Source: Pseudomonadota bacterium (GTDB lineage Bacteria > Pseudomonadota > Alphaproteobacteria > Acetobacterales > Acetobacteraceae). From it: a stretch of DNA of 64,000 nt. The position numbers were made by a program, and so were the translations under genes. Numbering within the stretch: position 1 is the first letter of the stretch; every line of letters begins with the position of its first letter. Under the pieces are notes generated by a model that was not told the origin of the DNA, searched no databases, and saw only the letters and a program-made list of their open reading frames with translations. Where the stretch lies: contig JAJZSY010000002.1 in NCBI GenBank assembly GCA_021849425.1, positions 62,001 to 126,000 on the forward strand. The letters are read 5' to 3'. Below, one piece after another: positions 33,648-42,318 of this stretch.

Positions 33648-34405
33648 AGCTGCGCGTCATTCCCTGCCTCGACGTGAAGGACGGGCGCGTGGTGAAGGGG
33701 GTGAACTTCGTCTCGCTGCGCGATGCCGGCGATCCGGTGGAGCAGGCCGTGGTCTATGACCGCGCGGGCGCCGACGAACTCACCTTTCTCGACATCACCG
33801 CGAGCCACGAGAACCGCGACACGATCATCGACGTGGTCGGCCGCACCGCAGCCAAAGTGTTCCTGCCGCTGACCGTCGGCGGCGGCATCCGCACGACGGA
33901 TGACATGCGCCGCCTGCTGCTGGCTGGTGCGGACAAGTGCAGCATCAACTCCGCCGCCATATCCCGGCCTGACTTCATCAACGAGGCGGCGCGGAAATTC
34001 GGCAGCCAGTGCGTCGTCGTCGCGGTCGATGCGCGGCGCGGCGGCGATGGCTGGGAAGTATTCACCCATGGCGGGCGGCGCGGCACCGGGATCGACGCGG
34101 TCGGCTGGTGCGCCGAGATGGCGGCGCGCGGCGCCGGCGAGATCCTGCTTACCTCGATGGACCGCGACGGCACCGGCCTCGGCTTCGATCTCGACCTGCT
34201 GCGCGCCGTGACCACGCGGGTGAACATCCCCGTGATCGCCTCGGGCGGCGTCGGCACGCTCGCGCATTTCGTCGAGGGTGCCGCGGCGGGCGCGACCGGC
34301 CTGCTTGCTGCCAGTGTGTTCCATTTTGGCCAGTTCACCATCGCCGAGGTGAAGGCCGCTCTTGCCGCCGCCGGCCTGCCGGTTCGCCCGGTCGGCCCGC
34401 GCTAG
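33641..34405 (+). CDS. hisF: Imidazole glycerol phosphate synthase, cyclase subunit
   Basis: Partner of HisH; closes the imidazole ring and releases AICAR. A 254-residue barrel with catalytic Asp residues in [17 protein letters not shown] and [14 protein letters not shown], and phosphate loops [10 protein letters not shown] and [11 protein letters not shown]. It starts within the end of hisA, and hisE follows after 9 nt. Confidence 0.97.
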   Translation: MLKLRVIPCLDVKDGRVVKGVNFVSLRDAGDPVEQAVVYDRAGADELTFLDITASHENRDTIIDVVGRTAAKVFLPLTVGGGIRTTDDMRRLLLAGADKCSINSAAISRPDFINEAARKFGSQCVVVAVDARRGGDGWEVFTHGGRRGTGIDAVGWCAEMAARGAGEILLTSMDRDGTGLGFDLDLLRAVTTRVNIPVIASGGVGTLAHFVEGAAAGATGLLAASVFHFGQFTIAEVKAALAAAGLPVRPVGPR

Positions 34406-34414
34406 AGGTTCCCC

Positions 34415-34912
34415 ATGCCCAAGAAACCCGTGAAATCCACCCTGCCGGATACCAAGGCGAAGAAGGCGGGCAGCAAGACCGCCGCCAAACCGAAAGCCAA
34501 GCCCAAGGCTCGCGCGGCGGCGACCCATCCGCCGGTTCCGCCACTTAACCCGGCAGCCCCCAACGCCCAGGTTCTCGACCGGCTGTGGTCGACCATCCTT
34601 GCCCGCAAGTCGGCCGATCCGCTGGTCAGCCATTCGGCGCGGCTGCTGTCGCGCGGGATCAACAAGGTGGCGCAGAAATTCGGCGAGGAAGCGGTCGAGT
34701 GCCTGATCGAGGCCATCTCCGGCAATCGTGAGGCGCTGATCGCCGAGAGCGCGGACGTGCTGTATCACCTGCTGGTGATGTGGGTGGCGGCCGGGCTGCG
34801 GCCGGAGGATGTCTGGCTGGAACTCCAGCGCCGGGAAGGGATATCCGGGATCGCCGAAAAAGCGTCCCGCCCGATGCTGCTGTCGATCGCGGAAACGAGG
34901 AAAATTCCATGA
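34415..34912 (+). CDS. hisE: Phosphoribosyl-ATP pyrophosphatase with a basic N-terminal extension
   Basis: Second step of histidine biosynthesis. The catalytic domain (about residues 53-150) has the MazG-like motif [17 protein letters not shown] with acidic metal ligands, then [14 protein letters not shown]. It is preceded by about 50 residues rich in Lys, Ala and Pro ([19 protein letters not shown] and onward), not found in typical 90-110-residue HisE proteins. The total is 165 residues. The extension starts with the only well-placed ATG. The stop overlaps the HIT gene (ATGA). Confidence 0.92.
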   Translation: MPKKPVKSTLPDTKAKKAGSKTAAKPKAKPKARAAATHPPVPPLNPAAPNAQVLDRLWSTILARKSADPLVSHSARLLSRGINKVAQKFGEEAVECLIEAISGNREALIAESADVLYHLLVMWVAAGLRPEDVWLELQRREGISGIAEKASRPMLLSIAETRKIP

Positions 34913-35292
34913 AACCAGGTGTGAGCGGCAAGCCGCCCTATGACGAGCAGAACGTCTTCGCCAAAATCCTGCGCGGCGAAATCCCCTGCCGGAAAGTGTT
35001 CGAAACCGAATTCGCCCTCGCCTTTCACGACATCAACCCGCAGGCGCCGCAGCATGTGCTGGTGATCCCGAAGGGGAAATACGTCTCCTTCGCCGATTTC
35101 TCGGCCACCGCCAGCGACGCCGAGATCGCCGGTTTCGTGCGCGCGGTGGGCGAGGTGGCGCGGCAGATCGGCGCGGAAGAGACCGGCTATCGGCTGCTCG
35201 CAAATATGGGGCCGGACAGCCACCAGGAAGTGCCGCATCTGCACGTTCATGTCTTTGCCGGCCATCCGCTGGGGCCGATGCTCGTCCGCTGA
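34909..35292 (+). CDS. hinT: HIT-family (HinT-like) purine nucleoside phosphoramidase
   Basis: A 127-residue histidine-triad hydrolase acting on nucleotide phosphoramidates. The triad is [14 protein letters not shown] near the C-terminus, and [18 protein letters not shown] is the typical N-terminus. It overlaps hisE by 4 nt, so it is expressed with the histidine genes; HIT at the end of his operons is frequent in Rhodospirillales. Its stop is 4 nt before the NagA-MurQ gene. Confidence 0.9.
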   Translation: MKPGVSGKPPYDEQNVFAKILRGEIPCRKVFETEFALAFHDINPQAPQHVLVIPKGKYVSFADFSATASDAEIAGFVRAVGEVARQIGAEETGYRLLANMGPDSHQEVPHLHVHVFAGHPLGPMLVR

Positions 35293-35296
35293 GCCG

Positions 35297-37348
35297 ATGC
35301 TGATCGCGGCGGACCGCCTGTTCCGCGACGGGGCGATCACCGGCCCCGGCGCGGTCGTTGTCGAGGGCGGGCGGATCGCCGCGGTGCTTGACTACGATCC
35401 CGCGAACCCGGATTTGCGGCTTGAGGGCGGCGTCCTCGCCCCCGGCCTGATCGATCTGCACAATAACGGCGCCTTCGGCGTCGATTGCGCCGAGGCGGAC
35501 ACCGAGGGATTCCGCCATCTCTGCCGGAACCTCGCCGCGCGGGGCGTCACCAGCTTCGCGCCCACGGTCATCACCGCGCCTTTCGCCGCCCTGCACGGCG
35601 CGGCGCGGCGCCTGCGCGCGGCGATGCCGGCGATGGCGGGCGAACCGGCCGCGCGTATGCTTGGCCTGCATCTCGAAGGCCCGTTCCTCGCACCGAACCG
35701 GCGCGGCGCCCACCGCGCGGACTGGCTGCGGGAGCCGACCGGCGCGGCGCTGGACGAGCTTCTGGCCGACCCCGATCTTGCCGCCACGCTGAAGCTCGTC
35801 ACCCTCGCGCCGGAGCGGCCGGGCGGGCTTGCGGCGGTGCGGCGGCTGACGGGCGCGGGGGTGGCGGTGGCACTGGGCCACAGCGATGCCGATGCGGCAG
35901 CCGCGCAAGCCGCGATCGAGGCCGGCGCCCGCCTGGTGACGCATGTGTTCACTGCGATGCGGCCGTTTCATCATCGCGATCCGGGGCTGATCGGCGTCGC
36001 CCTCGCCGATGCGCGGGTGCATGCGTGTTTCATCGCCGACGGCGTGCATGCGGATGCGCTGGCGTTGCGCTTCGGCTTCGCCGCCGCCGGGGCGCGGGCG
36101 GTGGCGGTGACCGACTCTGTCAGCCTCGCCGGCCTGCCCGAGGGCTGCATGGCACGCTTCGGCGGCGATTCCGCGCAGGCGCGGGACGGCGCCGCGCGGC
36201 GACCGGACGGGTCGCTCACCGGTGCGACGATCACGCTCGATGAAGGGCTGCGCCGCCTGATCGGTGCCGGCATCGCACCCGCTGCCGCGCTGTCTGCTGC
36301 GACCGAAGCCCCCGCCGCAGCCCTCGGCCTGGCAGATCGGGGGCGGCTCGCCGCCGGGTGCCTGGCCGATCTCGTCTGGTTCGACGATGGATTCGAGATC
36401 CGCAATGCCTGGATCGGCGGCGCGGCGCTGCATCCCCTGCCCGCGCCGGCGCGCCACGCCCCCGCCATGCCGGCGACGGAGACGATCCGCCGCGATCTCG
36501 ACGAACTCGACCGGGCGGCCACCGGCACGATCATGGGCGCGTTGCTGGATCAGGAACAGGGAGCGGCGGCGGCGGTGAAGCGAGCCATTCCGTCGCTCGC
36601 CCGGCTGGCGGAGGAGGTGGCGGCGCGGCTCGAAGCCGGCGGGCGGCTGTTCTATGCCGGTGCTGGAACCTCCGGCCGCCTCGCGGTGCTCGATGCGGTG
36701 GAATGCGGCCCGACCTTCTCGCTGCCGGACGGGGTGATCATTCCCCTGATCGCCGGTGGCCGCGCGGCGGTGACCGGCGCGGTCGAGGGCGCCGAAGACG
36801 ATGAGCATGCCGCTGCCGCCCTGCTCGATGAGCACAAGGCGGGCCCGGCGGATGGTCTCGTCGGCATCGCCGCCTCCGGGCGCACGCCGTTCACCCTCGG
36901 CGCGCTGCGCGCCGCCGCCGCGCGCGGCCTGCTGACCGGGGCGATCGTCAATGCCGATGGCCCGCTCGCCACCGCCGCCGACATCGCGGTGGTGATCGCG
37001 ACGGGTGCTGAGGTGCTCGCCGGCTCGACCCGGCTTTCGGCCGGCACTAGCCAGAAACTGGCGCTCAACGCGCTCTCCACCACGGTGATGATGCGCCTCG
37101 GCAAGACGTTCGGCCCCTATATGGTCGATCTCCGCGCCACCAATGCGAAGCTGCGCGCCCGCGCCATCCGCATCGTCCGCGCGATTGCCGGCGCGTCCGA
37201 GGCCGATGCCAAAGATGCCCTTGAAACAAGCGGTTACGAAGTAAAAACGGCGATCGTCATGCTGGTGTTGCGAATCGGCACGACCGAGGCGCGCCTGCGG
37301 CTTGGCGCGGCGGGCGGGCGATTGCGCGCCGCCCTGGAAAGGGCATAG
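35297..37348 (+). CDS. Bifunctional NagA-MurQ fusion: GlcNAc-6-P deacetylase and MurNAc-6-P etherase
   Basis: One continuous 683-residue frame. Residues 1 to about 380 are NagA: DLHNNG (54-59), HLEGPF with Glu127, GHS with His195, His216 (THVF), His251 (GVH) and catalytic Asp273 (VTDS). From about 393 it is MurQ: SIS domain with YAGAGTSGRLAVLDAVEC (Glu469), VEGAEDD (about 496-502), GIAASGRTPFT and GTSQKLALNALSTTVMM, then VDLRATNAKLRARA. MurQ turns MurNAc-6-P into GlcNAc-6-P and lactate, and NagA deacetylates that product, so the fusion joins consecutive steps of murein recycling. No stop or frameshift separates the parts; the linker (380-392) is Pro/Ala-rich. It is 4 nt after hinT. Confidence 0.93.
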   Translation: MLIAADRLFRDGAITGPGAVVVEGGRIAAVLDYDPANPDLRLEGGVLAPGLIDLHNNGAFGVDCAEADTEGFRHLCRNLAARGVTSFAPTVITAPFAALHGAARRLRAAMPAMAGEPAARMLGLHLEGPFLAPNRRGAHRADWLREPTGAALDELLADPDLAATLKLVTLAPERPGGLAAVRRLTGAGVAVALGHSDADAAAAQAAIEAGARLVTHVFTAMRPFHHRDPGLIGVALADARVHACFIADGVHADALALRFGFAAAGARAVAVTDSVSLAGLPEGCMARFGGDSAQARDGAARRPDGSLTGATITLDEGLRRLIGAGIAPAAALSAATEAPAAALGLADRGRLAAGCLADLVWFDDGFEIRNAWIGGAALHPLPAPARHAPAMPATETIRRDLDELDRAATGTIMGALLDQEQGAAAAVKRAIPSLARLAEEVAARLEAGGRLFYAGAGTSGRLAVLDAVECGPTFSLPDGVIIPLIAGGRAAVTGAVEGAEDDEHAAAALLDEHKAGPADGLVGIAASGRTPFTLGALRAAAARGLLTGAIVNADGPLATAADIAVVIATGAEVLAGSTRLSAGTSQKLALNALSTTVMMRLGKTFGPYMVDLRATNAKLRARAIRIVRAIAGASEADAKDALETSGYEVKTAIVMLVLRIGTTEARLRLGAAGGRLRAALERA

Positions 37349-37393
37349 TCCCTCCCGCACCGGCCAGCTCCCGGCCGGAAAATGGAGGAACTC

Positions 37394-38680
37394 ATGAGCC
37401 AGACGGCAGTCCAGGGCTTCGAAAGCGTCTTCACGCTCGAAGCCACCCAGTTGAAATACGGAATCGGCGCGGCTGACGAGCTCGGCTGGGAGGCGAAGCG
37501 CCTTGGCCTTCGCCATGTCATCCTGGTTGCCGACCCGATGCTGCACCAGTTCGGCCTGATCGAGCGGATCGAGGGAATCCTCGCCGCATCCGGCATCACC
37601 TTCGACCGGTTCGAGGATATCCATGTCGAGCCGACGATTGACAGTTTCGCCCGCGGCGCGGCCTTCGCGGAGGCGCATCCCTGCGACGGGTTCATCGCCT
37701 TGGGCGGCGGCTCGACGATCGATACCGCGAAAGTCGCCAACCTGATCAGCACCCATGGCGGGGCGGTGATCGACTATGTCAACCCGCCGATCGGCGGCGG
37801 CAAGAAGCCGCCCGGACCGCTGCGGCCGCTGATCGCGCTGCCGACCACATCCGGCTCGGGATCGGAGGCGACCACCGTCGCCGTGCTCGATATCCCCGAA
37901 CTGAAGGTCAAGAGCGGCATCTCGCATCGCTACATGCGGCCGACCCTCGCCATGGTCGATCCCGCCCTCGCCCGCACCACGCCGGCGGGCGTGACGGCCT
38001 CTGCCGGGCTCGACGTGATCTGCCACGCAGTCGAGAGCTATATCTCGAAACCGTTCAACCAGCGGCCGAAACCGGCCTCGCCGGACGATCGGCCGCCCTA
38101 TCAGGGCTCGAACCCGGTGGCCGATATCTGGTCGCTCCAGGCGATCGAGTTCGGCGGGAAATATCTCGCCCGCGCCGTGGCCGATGGCGAGGATTACGAG
38201 GCGCGCGGGACGATGATGCTCGGCGCGACGATGGCCGGCATCGGCTTCGGCACCGCCGGCGTGCACATTCCCCATGCCTGCGCCTATCCGATCGCCGGGC
38301 TGAAGCACGTCTATCACGCGCCCGGCTATTCGCGGAACCACGCCTTCGTGCCGCACGGGTTTTCGGTGATCGTCACGTCGCCGGCGGCATTCCGCTACAC
38401 CTATGACGCGGCACCCGAGAAACATATCCGCGCCGCCAGCCTGCTGCGCGGCCACGATATCGAGACCCCCGGCCCGGACTCGCTGCCGGCGGCACTGATC
38501 GACCTGATGAAGGCCGTCGGCGCCCCGTCGGGCATCGCCGAACTCGGCTACACCGAGGCGGATATTCCCGCGATCATCGACGGCGCGCTGAAACAGCAGC
38601 GCCTGCTCGCCGGATCGCCCAAGCCGGTGGATGCCGGCATTCTGGAGACCATACTCCGCCAGTCGATGCGCAATTGGTAA
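37394..38680 (+). CDS. Iron-containing alcohol dehydrogenase, hydroxyacid-oxoacid transhydrogenase type (BlcB-like)
   Basis: A group III, metal-dependent alcohol dehydrogenase of 428 residues. The nucleotide motif is ALGGGSTIDTAK; metal ligands are expected in ASAGLDVICHAVESY and HIPHACAYPIAGLKHVYH and NHAFVPHG. The inserted segments (NQRPKPASPDDRPPYQGSNP) match the HOT/ADHFE1 subgroup, which oxidises gamma-hydroxybutyrate to succinic semialdehyde. The lactonase gene 27 nt downstream makes a gamma-hydroxybutyrate role likely. ATG 37394 follows GGAGGAA. Confidence 0.85.
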   Translation: MSQTAVQGFESVFTLEATQLKYGIGAADELGWEAKRLGLRHVILVADPMLHQFGLIERIEGILAASGITFDRFEDIHVEPTIDSFARGAAFAEAHPCDGFIALGGGSTIDTAKVANLISTHGGAVIDYVNPPIGGGKKPPGPLRPLIALPTTSGSGSEATTVAVLDIPELKVKSGISHRYMRPTLAMVDPALARTTPAGVTASAGLDVICHAVESYISKPFNQRPKPASPDDRPPYQGSNPVADIWSLQAIEFGGKYLARAVADGEDYEARGTMMLGATMAGIGFGTAGVHIPHACAYPIAGLKHVYHAPGYSRNHAFVPHGFSVIVTSPAAFRYTYDAAPEKHIRAASLLRGHDIETPGPDSLPAALIDLMKAVGAPSGIAELGYTEADIPAIIDGALKQQRLLAGSPKPVDAGILETILRQSMRNW

Positions 38681-38707
38681 AACCTCAATAACACAAGGGT
38701 AAGGAAA

Positions 38708-39496
38708 ATGTCAGACATCAGGCTCTACATGTTCAGCTGCGGCACGCTCAAGACCGTGACCGCCTCGATCAAGATGAACCAGGGCAACGATCCCTACGAA
38801 ATCCCGGTGCCGTGGTTCCTCATCACGCATCCGAAAGGCAATATCGTGATCGATGGCGGCAATGCCGCCGAGGTCGCCGAGGACATGCGGGCGCATTGGG
38901 GCGCGGTCTGCGATGTCTACCTCCCGGTGATGACGCGCGAGGAAGCCTGCCTGCCGCAGTTGCAGAAGCTCGGCATCGATCCGGCCAGCGTGCGCTACGT
39001 GCTGCAATCGCATCTGCATCTCGACCATACCGGGGCGATCGGCCGGTTTCCGAACGCGACCCATCTCGTGCAGCGGGCGGAATACGAATATGCCTACACG
39101 CCGGACTGGTTCGCCGCCGGCGGCTATATCCGCAAGGATTTCGACAGGCCGGGCCTGAAATGGCAGTTCCTCAACGGCGCCGCCGATGATTTCTACGATC
39201 TCTACGGCGATGGAGTGATCCGCACCGTCTTCACCCCCGGCCACGCGCCCGGGCATCAATCGTTCCTCGTCACGCTGCCGAAGGCGGGCCCGATGCTGCT
39301 GACGGTGGATGCCGCCTATACGACCGATCACTGGGATGAGAAGGCGCTGCCGGGCTTCCTTGCCAGCACGGTGGATACCGTGCGCTCGGTGCAGAAGCTG
39401 CGCACGCTCGCCGAGAAGACCGGTGCGACGGTGGTGACTGGCCATGATCCGATCGCCTGGCCGAGCTTCAAACACGCGCCTGGCTATTACGGCTGA
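38708..39496 (+). CDS. Metallo-beta-lactamase-fold lactonase (AttM/BlcC-like)
   Basis: A 262-residue lactonase. The dinuclear zinc motif HLHLDHTG has His102, His104, Asp106 and His107; further ligands are in FTPGHAPGHQS and LTVDAAY, and VVTGHDP near the C-terminus. It is closest to AttM/BlcC-type N-acyl-homoserine lactonases, whose physiological substrate in Agrobacterium is gamma-butyrolactone. Pairing with the BlcB-like dehydrogenase supports lactone catabolism over quorum quenching; a BlcA (succinic semialdehyde dehydrogenase) is not in the window. It ends before a strong terminator. Confidence 0.87.
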   Translation: MSDIRLYMFSCGTLKTVTASIKMNQGNDPYEIPVPWFLITHPKGNIVIDGGNAAEVAEDMRAHWGAVCDVYLPVMTREEACLPQLQKLGIDPASVRYVLQSHLHLDHTGAIGRFPNATHLVQRAEYEYAYTPDWFAAGGYIRKDFDRPGLKWQFLNGAADDFYDLYGDGVIRTVFTPGHAPGHQSFLVTLPKAGPMLLTVDAAYTTDHWDEKALPGFLASTVDTVRSVQKLRTLAEKTGATVVTGHDPIAWPSFKHAPGYYG

Positions 39497-39520
39497 GCCT
39501 CGCCCTTCGCGGCAAAGACG

Positions 39521-39553
39521 AACCCGCCCGGAGACGATCCGGGCGGGTTTTTT
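39521..39553 (+). terminator. Strong intrinsic terminator after the lactonase gene
   Basis: A perfect 12-bp stem, AACCCGCCCGGA (39521-39532) and TCCGGGCGGGTT (39538-39549), with loop GACGA and a run of six T (39548-39553). It is the clearest rho-independent terminator in the window and separates the lactone pair from the convergent SDR gene. Confidence 0.92.
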
Positions 39554-39575
39554 GTCGGTCGGAGATGACGCGCGA

Positions 39576-40337
39576 TCAGAACTGCACGCCGCGGGTCAGC
39601 GCGCCGTCGACCACGAGATTGGTGCCGGTAACGAAGCTCGCCGCCGGGCTGGCGAGGAACACCACGCCGCGCGCCACCTCGTCAGGCCGGCCCATGCGCC
39701 CGGTCGGGTTGAGGGCGAGCGCCTCCTTGAACAGCGCCGGATTGCCGTGCTCGATCTTTTCCCACACGCCGCCGGGAAAATAGGTATTGCCCGGCGAGAG
39801 CGCGTTGACGCGGATGCCCTTGCCGGCGAGCTGGAACGACAGACCCTTGGCGTAATGGATCAGCGCCGCCTTGAACACGCCATAAGGGCCGGCGGCGAAA
39901 TCCACCTCGCGGCCCGAGACCGAGGAGATCACCACGATCGAGGCGGCATCGGATTTTTCGAGGAACGGCATCGCCGCGTTCACCGCGGTCACCGTGCCCA
40001 TCATGTCGGTCTCGAATTCCGCCCGCCACGACGTTTCGTCCTGCCCGATCGAGAGCGCCGACACATTGGCGACGACGATGTCGATCCCGCCGAACTCCGA
40101 GCCGACATCGGCGATCCAGGTCGCCAACGCCGCATGATCCGCAACGTCGACGGCGCGGCCGGTGGCGCGCACGCCCGCGCCGCGCAGCTCCGCCACCGCG
40201 CTCTCGACCTCCTGCGCGTTGCGCGCGCAGATGGCGACATCGGTGCCTTCCTGCGCCAGCAGCTCGGCCACCGAACGGCCGATCCCCTTGGTGCCGCCGG
40301 TGATGACGGCGCGTTTGCCTTTCAGTCCAAGATCCAT
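39576..40337 (-). CDS. SDR-family oxidoreductase (canonical catalytic residues)
   Basis: A 253-residue classical short-chain dehydrogenase. The cofactor motif is TGGTKGIG, NVSALS takes the place of NNAG, catalytic Ser is in VVISSVSG and Tyr/Lys in PYGVFKAAL (Y-x-x-x-K). The C-terminal ASFVTGTNLVVDGALTRG is family-typical. The substrate is unknown. ATG 40337 begins one base after the acetamidase stop, with GGGGAGA upstream, so it is the second gene of an operon with that amidase. Confidence 0.87.
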   Translation of the reverse strand: MDLGLKGKRAVITGGTKGIGRSVAELLAQEGTDVAICARNAQEVESAVAELRGAGVRATGRAVDVADHAALATWIADVGSEFGGIDIVVANVSALSIGQDETSWRAEFETDMMGTVTAVNAAMPFLEKSDAASIVVISSVSGREVDFAAGPYGVFKAALIHYAKGLSFQLAGKGIRVNALSPGNTYFPGGVWEKIEHGNPALFKEALALNPTGRMGRPDEVARGVVFLASPAASFVTGTNLVVDGALTRGVQF

Positions 40338-40338
40338 G

Positions 40339-41349
40339 TCAGCCTGTCTCCCCATCGATGTATTTCTTCAGGATACCGGCGCCGACCGTGTAATTCGGGT
40401 CGACGAAATTGCCGAGCCGCACCCGGCCGCACTGGCTCAGCATCATGTAGGCGTCCCACCGGTCGAACCCGTATTCCGCCTCGAGCCACAAGACGAGATC
40501 GCGATAGGCGATGCGCGTCGCATCCTCAAGCGGCCGGGCCGAGCCGATCGCCATGATGAAATCCTCGCGCTCCAGCCGCGGCCATTCGAGCGCCCAGTTC
40601 TTGATCAGGTCGACACGGATGGTGGTTTCCGAGGCGTATTCCACCGCCGTGCCGCACACCTCGCCATCGCCCTGGCAGGCATGGGCATCGCCGATGAACA
40701 GCCGCGCGCCCAGCGAGCGCACCGGCAGATAGGTGATGCTGCCCGGCCCCATGTCCGGCAGATCCATGTTGCCGCCATGCGAACCGGGCGTCAGCGAGTT
40801 GATGCTGTCGATTTCCGGCGAGGTGGAGAGCGTGCCGATATGCGGCGCATAGGGCAGCACGACGCGCGCGCTCCAGCGCACCTCCTTCTCGTTCACCGGC
40901 ACCTTGCGGGTGATTTCGGGCAGCGGCGGATTGAGTGTTGCGGTAAGGGCTGTGCCGGTGAGCGCGCCGAATTGCGGGATCATGCAGCAGGTGCCGTGCG
41001 GATCATCGCCGCGCGGGCGCATCCGTTCGATATGCACGGCGATCGCATCGCCGGGTTCCGCGCCTTCGATCATGATCGGGCCGTTCTGCGGATTGACGAA
41101 GGGCATGCGCAGGCGGCGGCTCGGCTTGTCGCGCTCGGTGCGGATCGCGCCCTCGAAGGCGTCGCGGGTCTCGACCACGATACGGTCCCCGGGATCAACC
41201 GTCAGCACCGGTTCGGAATAGGGGCCGATCGTGTAGTGATACTGGCCCTGCATGTCCTCGGTGAGCTGGTGGACGCGCGGCTTGCGGGCCCAGCCGACGC
41301 CCCGCCGCGCCACGATCGATCTCGCAATCCAGTTCGTCGCCTTCGCCAT
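40339..41349 (-). CDS. Acetamidase/formamidase family protein
   Basis: Hydrolyses short amides to acid and ammonia; 336 residues. Family motifs are GDRIVVETRDAFEGAI, PFVNPQNGPIMIEGAEPGD, SHGGNMD and FIGDAHACQGDGEVCGTAVE, the last carrying the conserved His/Glu. The protein is shorter than FmdA of Methylophilus (about 400), so the exact substrate is uncertain. ATG 41349 has GGGGAGAC upstream. It is divergent from another SDR gene across a 173-nt gap, in which I see no clear promoter or operator. Confidence 0.86.
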   Translation of the reverse strand: MAKATNWIARSIVARRGVGWARKPRVHQLTEDMQGQYHYTIGPYSEPVLTVDPGDRIVVETRDAFEGAIRTERDKPSRRLRMPFVNPQNGPIMIEGAEPGDAIAVHIERMRPRGDDPHGTCCMIPQFGALTGTALTATLNPPLPEITRKVPVNEKEVRWSARVVLPYAPHIGTLSTSPEIDSINSLTPGSHGGNMDLPDMGPGSITYLPVRSLGARLFIGDAHACQGDGEVCGTAVEYASETTIRVDLIKNWALEWPRLEREDFIMAIGSARPLEDATRIAYRDLVLWLEAEYGFDRWDAYMMLSQCGRVRLGNFVDPNYTVGAGILKKYIDGETG

Positions 41350-41522
41350 GTCTCCCCTCCATCGCCGCGCGGACACAGCGCCCGCCAGCCGCAAGTGCCG
41401 TCGCCTCAACGGCCGGATGATGCGGCGTTTGCGCGCCCCGCGCAATTGCATCCAGCCCCCGGAACCCCACATCCGCCAGCATATCCGTGCCGTCACGAAA
41501 CAATTTGCCGAAGGAGAAAACG

Positions 41523-42299
41523 ATGGATCTCGGCCTGAGCGGAAAGCGTGTGCTGGTGACCGGCGGCTCGAAGGGCATCGGCTTTGCCTGCGCCGCGGCA
41601 TTCATCGCCGAGGGGGCGGAAGTCGCGATCTGCTCGCGCCAGCAGGCCAATCTCGATGCGGCGAGGGCGACGTTGCGGGTCGGCGCGGCCTTCGCGGCCG
41701 ATCTCAGCGATCCTGGTCAGGCGGGCGCAATGGTGGCGGCGGCCGAGGCCGAACTCGGCCCGATCGACATTCTCGTCAACAGCGCCGGCGCGGCGCGGCG
41801 CACCCCGCCCGACGAGCTGACCCCAGCCCATTGGCGCGCCGCGATGGACGCCAAGTATTTCAGCTACATCAACGTGATCGATCCGCTGGTGAAGCTGATG
41901 GCGGCGCGCGGCGGCGGGGTGATCGTCAACGTGATCGGCAATGGCGGGAAGATCGCCTCGCCGGTGCATCTGGCCGGCGGGGCGGCGAACGCGGCGCTGA
42001 TGCTGGCAACCGCCGGCCTTGCCACCGCCTATGCGAAACAGAGGGTGCGGGTTGTCGGCCTCAATCCGGGACTGACCGAGACCGGGCGCGTCGCCGAGGG
42101 GCTTGCCTCGGATGCGCGGCTCGCCGGGATCAGCGTCGACGAGGCGCGAGCCCGCGGCATCGCCCGGATTCCGCTTGGTCGGATGGCGACGCCGGAGGAC
42201 ATCGCCAATACGGTGCTGTTCCTCGCCTCGCCCCGCGCCAGCTATGTGACGGGCGTGAACATCACAATGGACGGCGCTTCCACCGCCTGCGTCGTTTGA
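41523..42299 (+). CDS. SDR-family protein lacking the Ser/Tyr/Lys catalytic residues
   Basis: A 258-residue Rossmann-fold protein. The NAD(P) motif TGGSKGIGFA and NSAGAA are intact, and the C-terminus ASYVTGVNITMDGAS is normal. Where YxxxK should lie it reads HLAGGAANAALML, with no Tyr or Lys, and the catalytic Ser strand reads VNVIGNGGK. The classical mechanism is therefore unavailable. It may be a non-enzymatic or mechanistically different member. GGAG lies upstream of ATG 41523. The next SDR starts 19 nt later, also altered. Confidence 0.85.
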   Translation: MDLGLSGKRVLVTGGSKGIGFACAAAFIAEGAEVAICSRQQANLDAARATLRVGAAFAADLSDPGQAGAMVAAAEAELGPIDILVNSAGAARRTPPDELTPAHWRAAMDAKYFSYINVIDPLVKLMAARGGGVIVNVIGNGGKIASPVHLAGGAANAALMLATAGLATAYAKQRVRVVGLNPGLTETGRVAEGLASDARLAGISVDEARARGIARIPLGRMATPEDIANTVLFLASPRASYVTGVNITMDGASTACVV

Positions 42300-42318
42300 C
42301 AACGAAAGGTTGGATGAC

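Noticed and set aside
35033-38455. 1140-codon minus strand open frame opposite HIT, NagA-MurQ and the dehydrogenase
   Set aside because: It is antisense to three confident genes and shows no domain.
38708-39496. A dedicated quorum-quenching AHL lactonase
   Set aside because: The adjacent BlcB-like dehydrogenase favours gamma-butyrolactone catabolism; AHL activity may be incidental.
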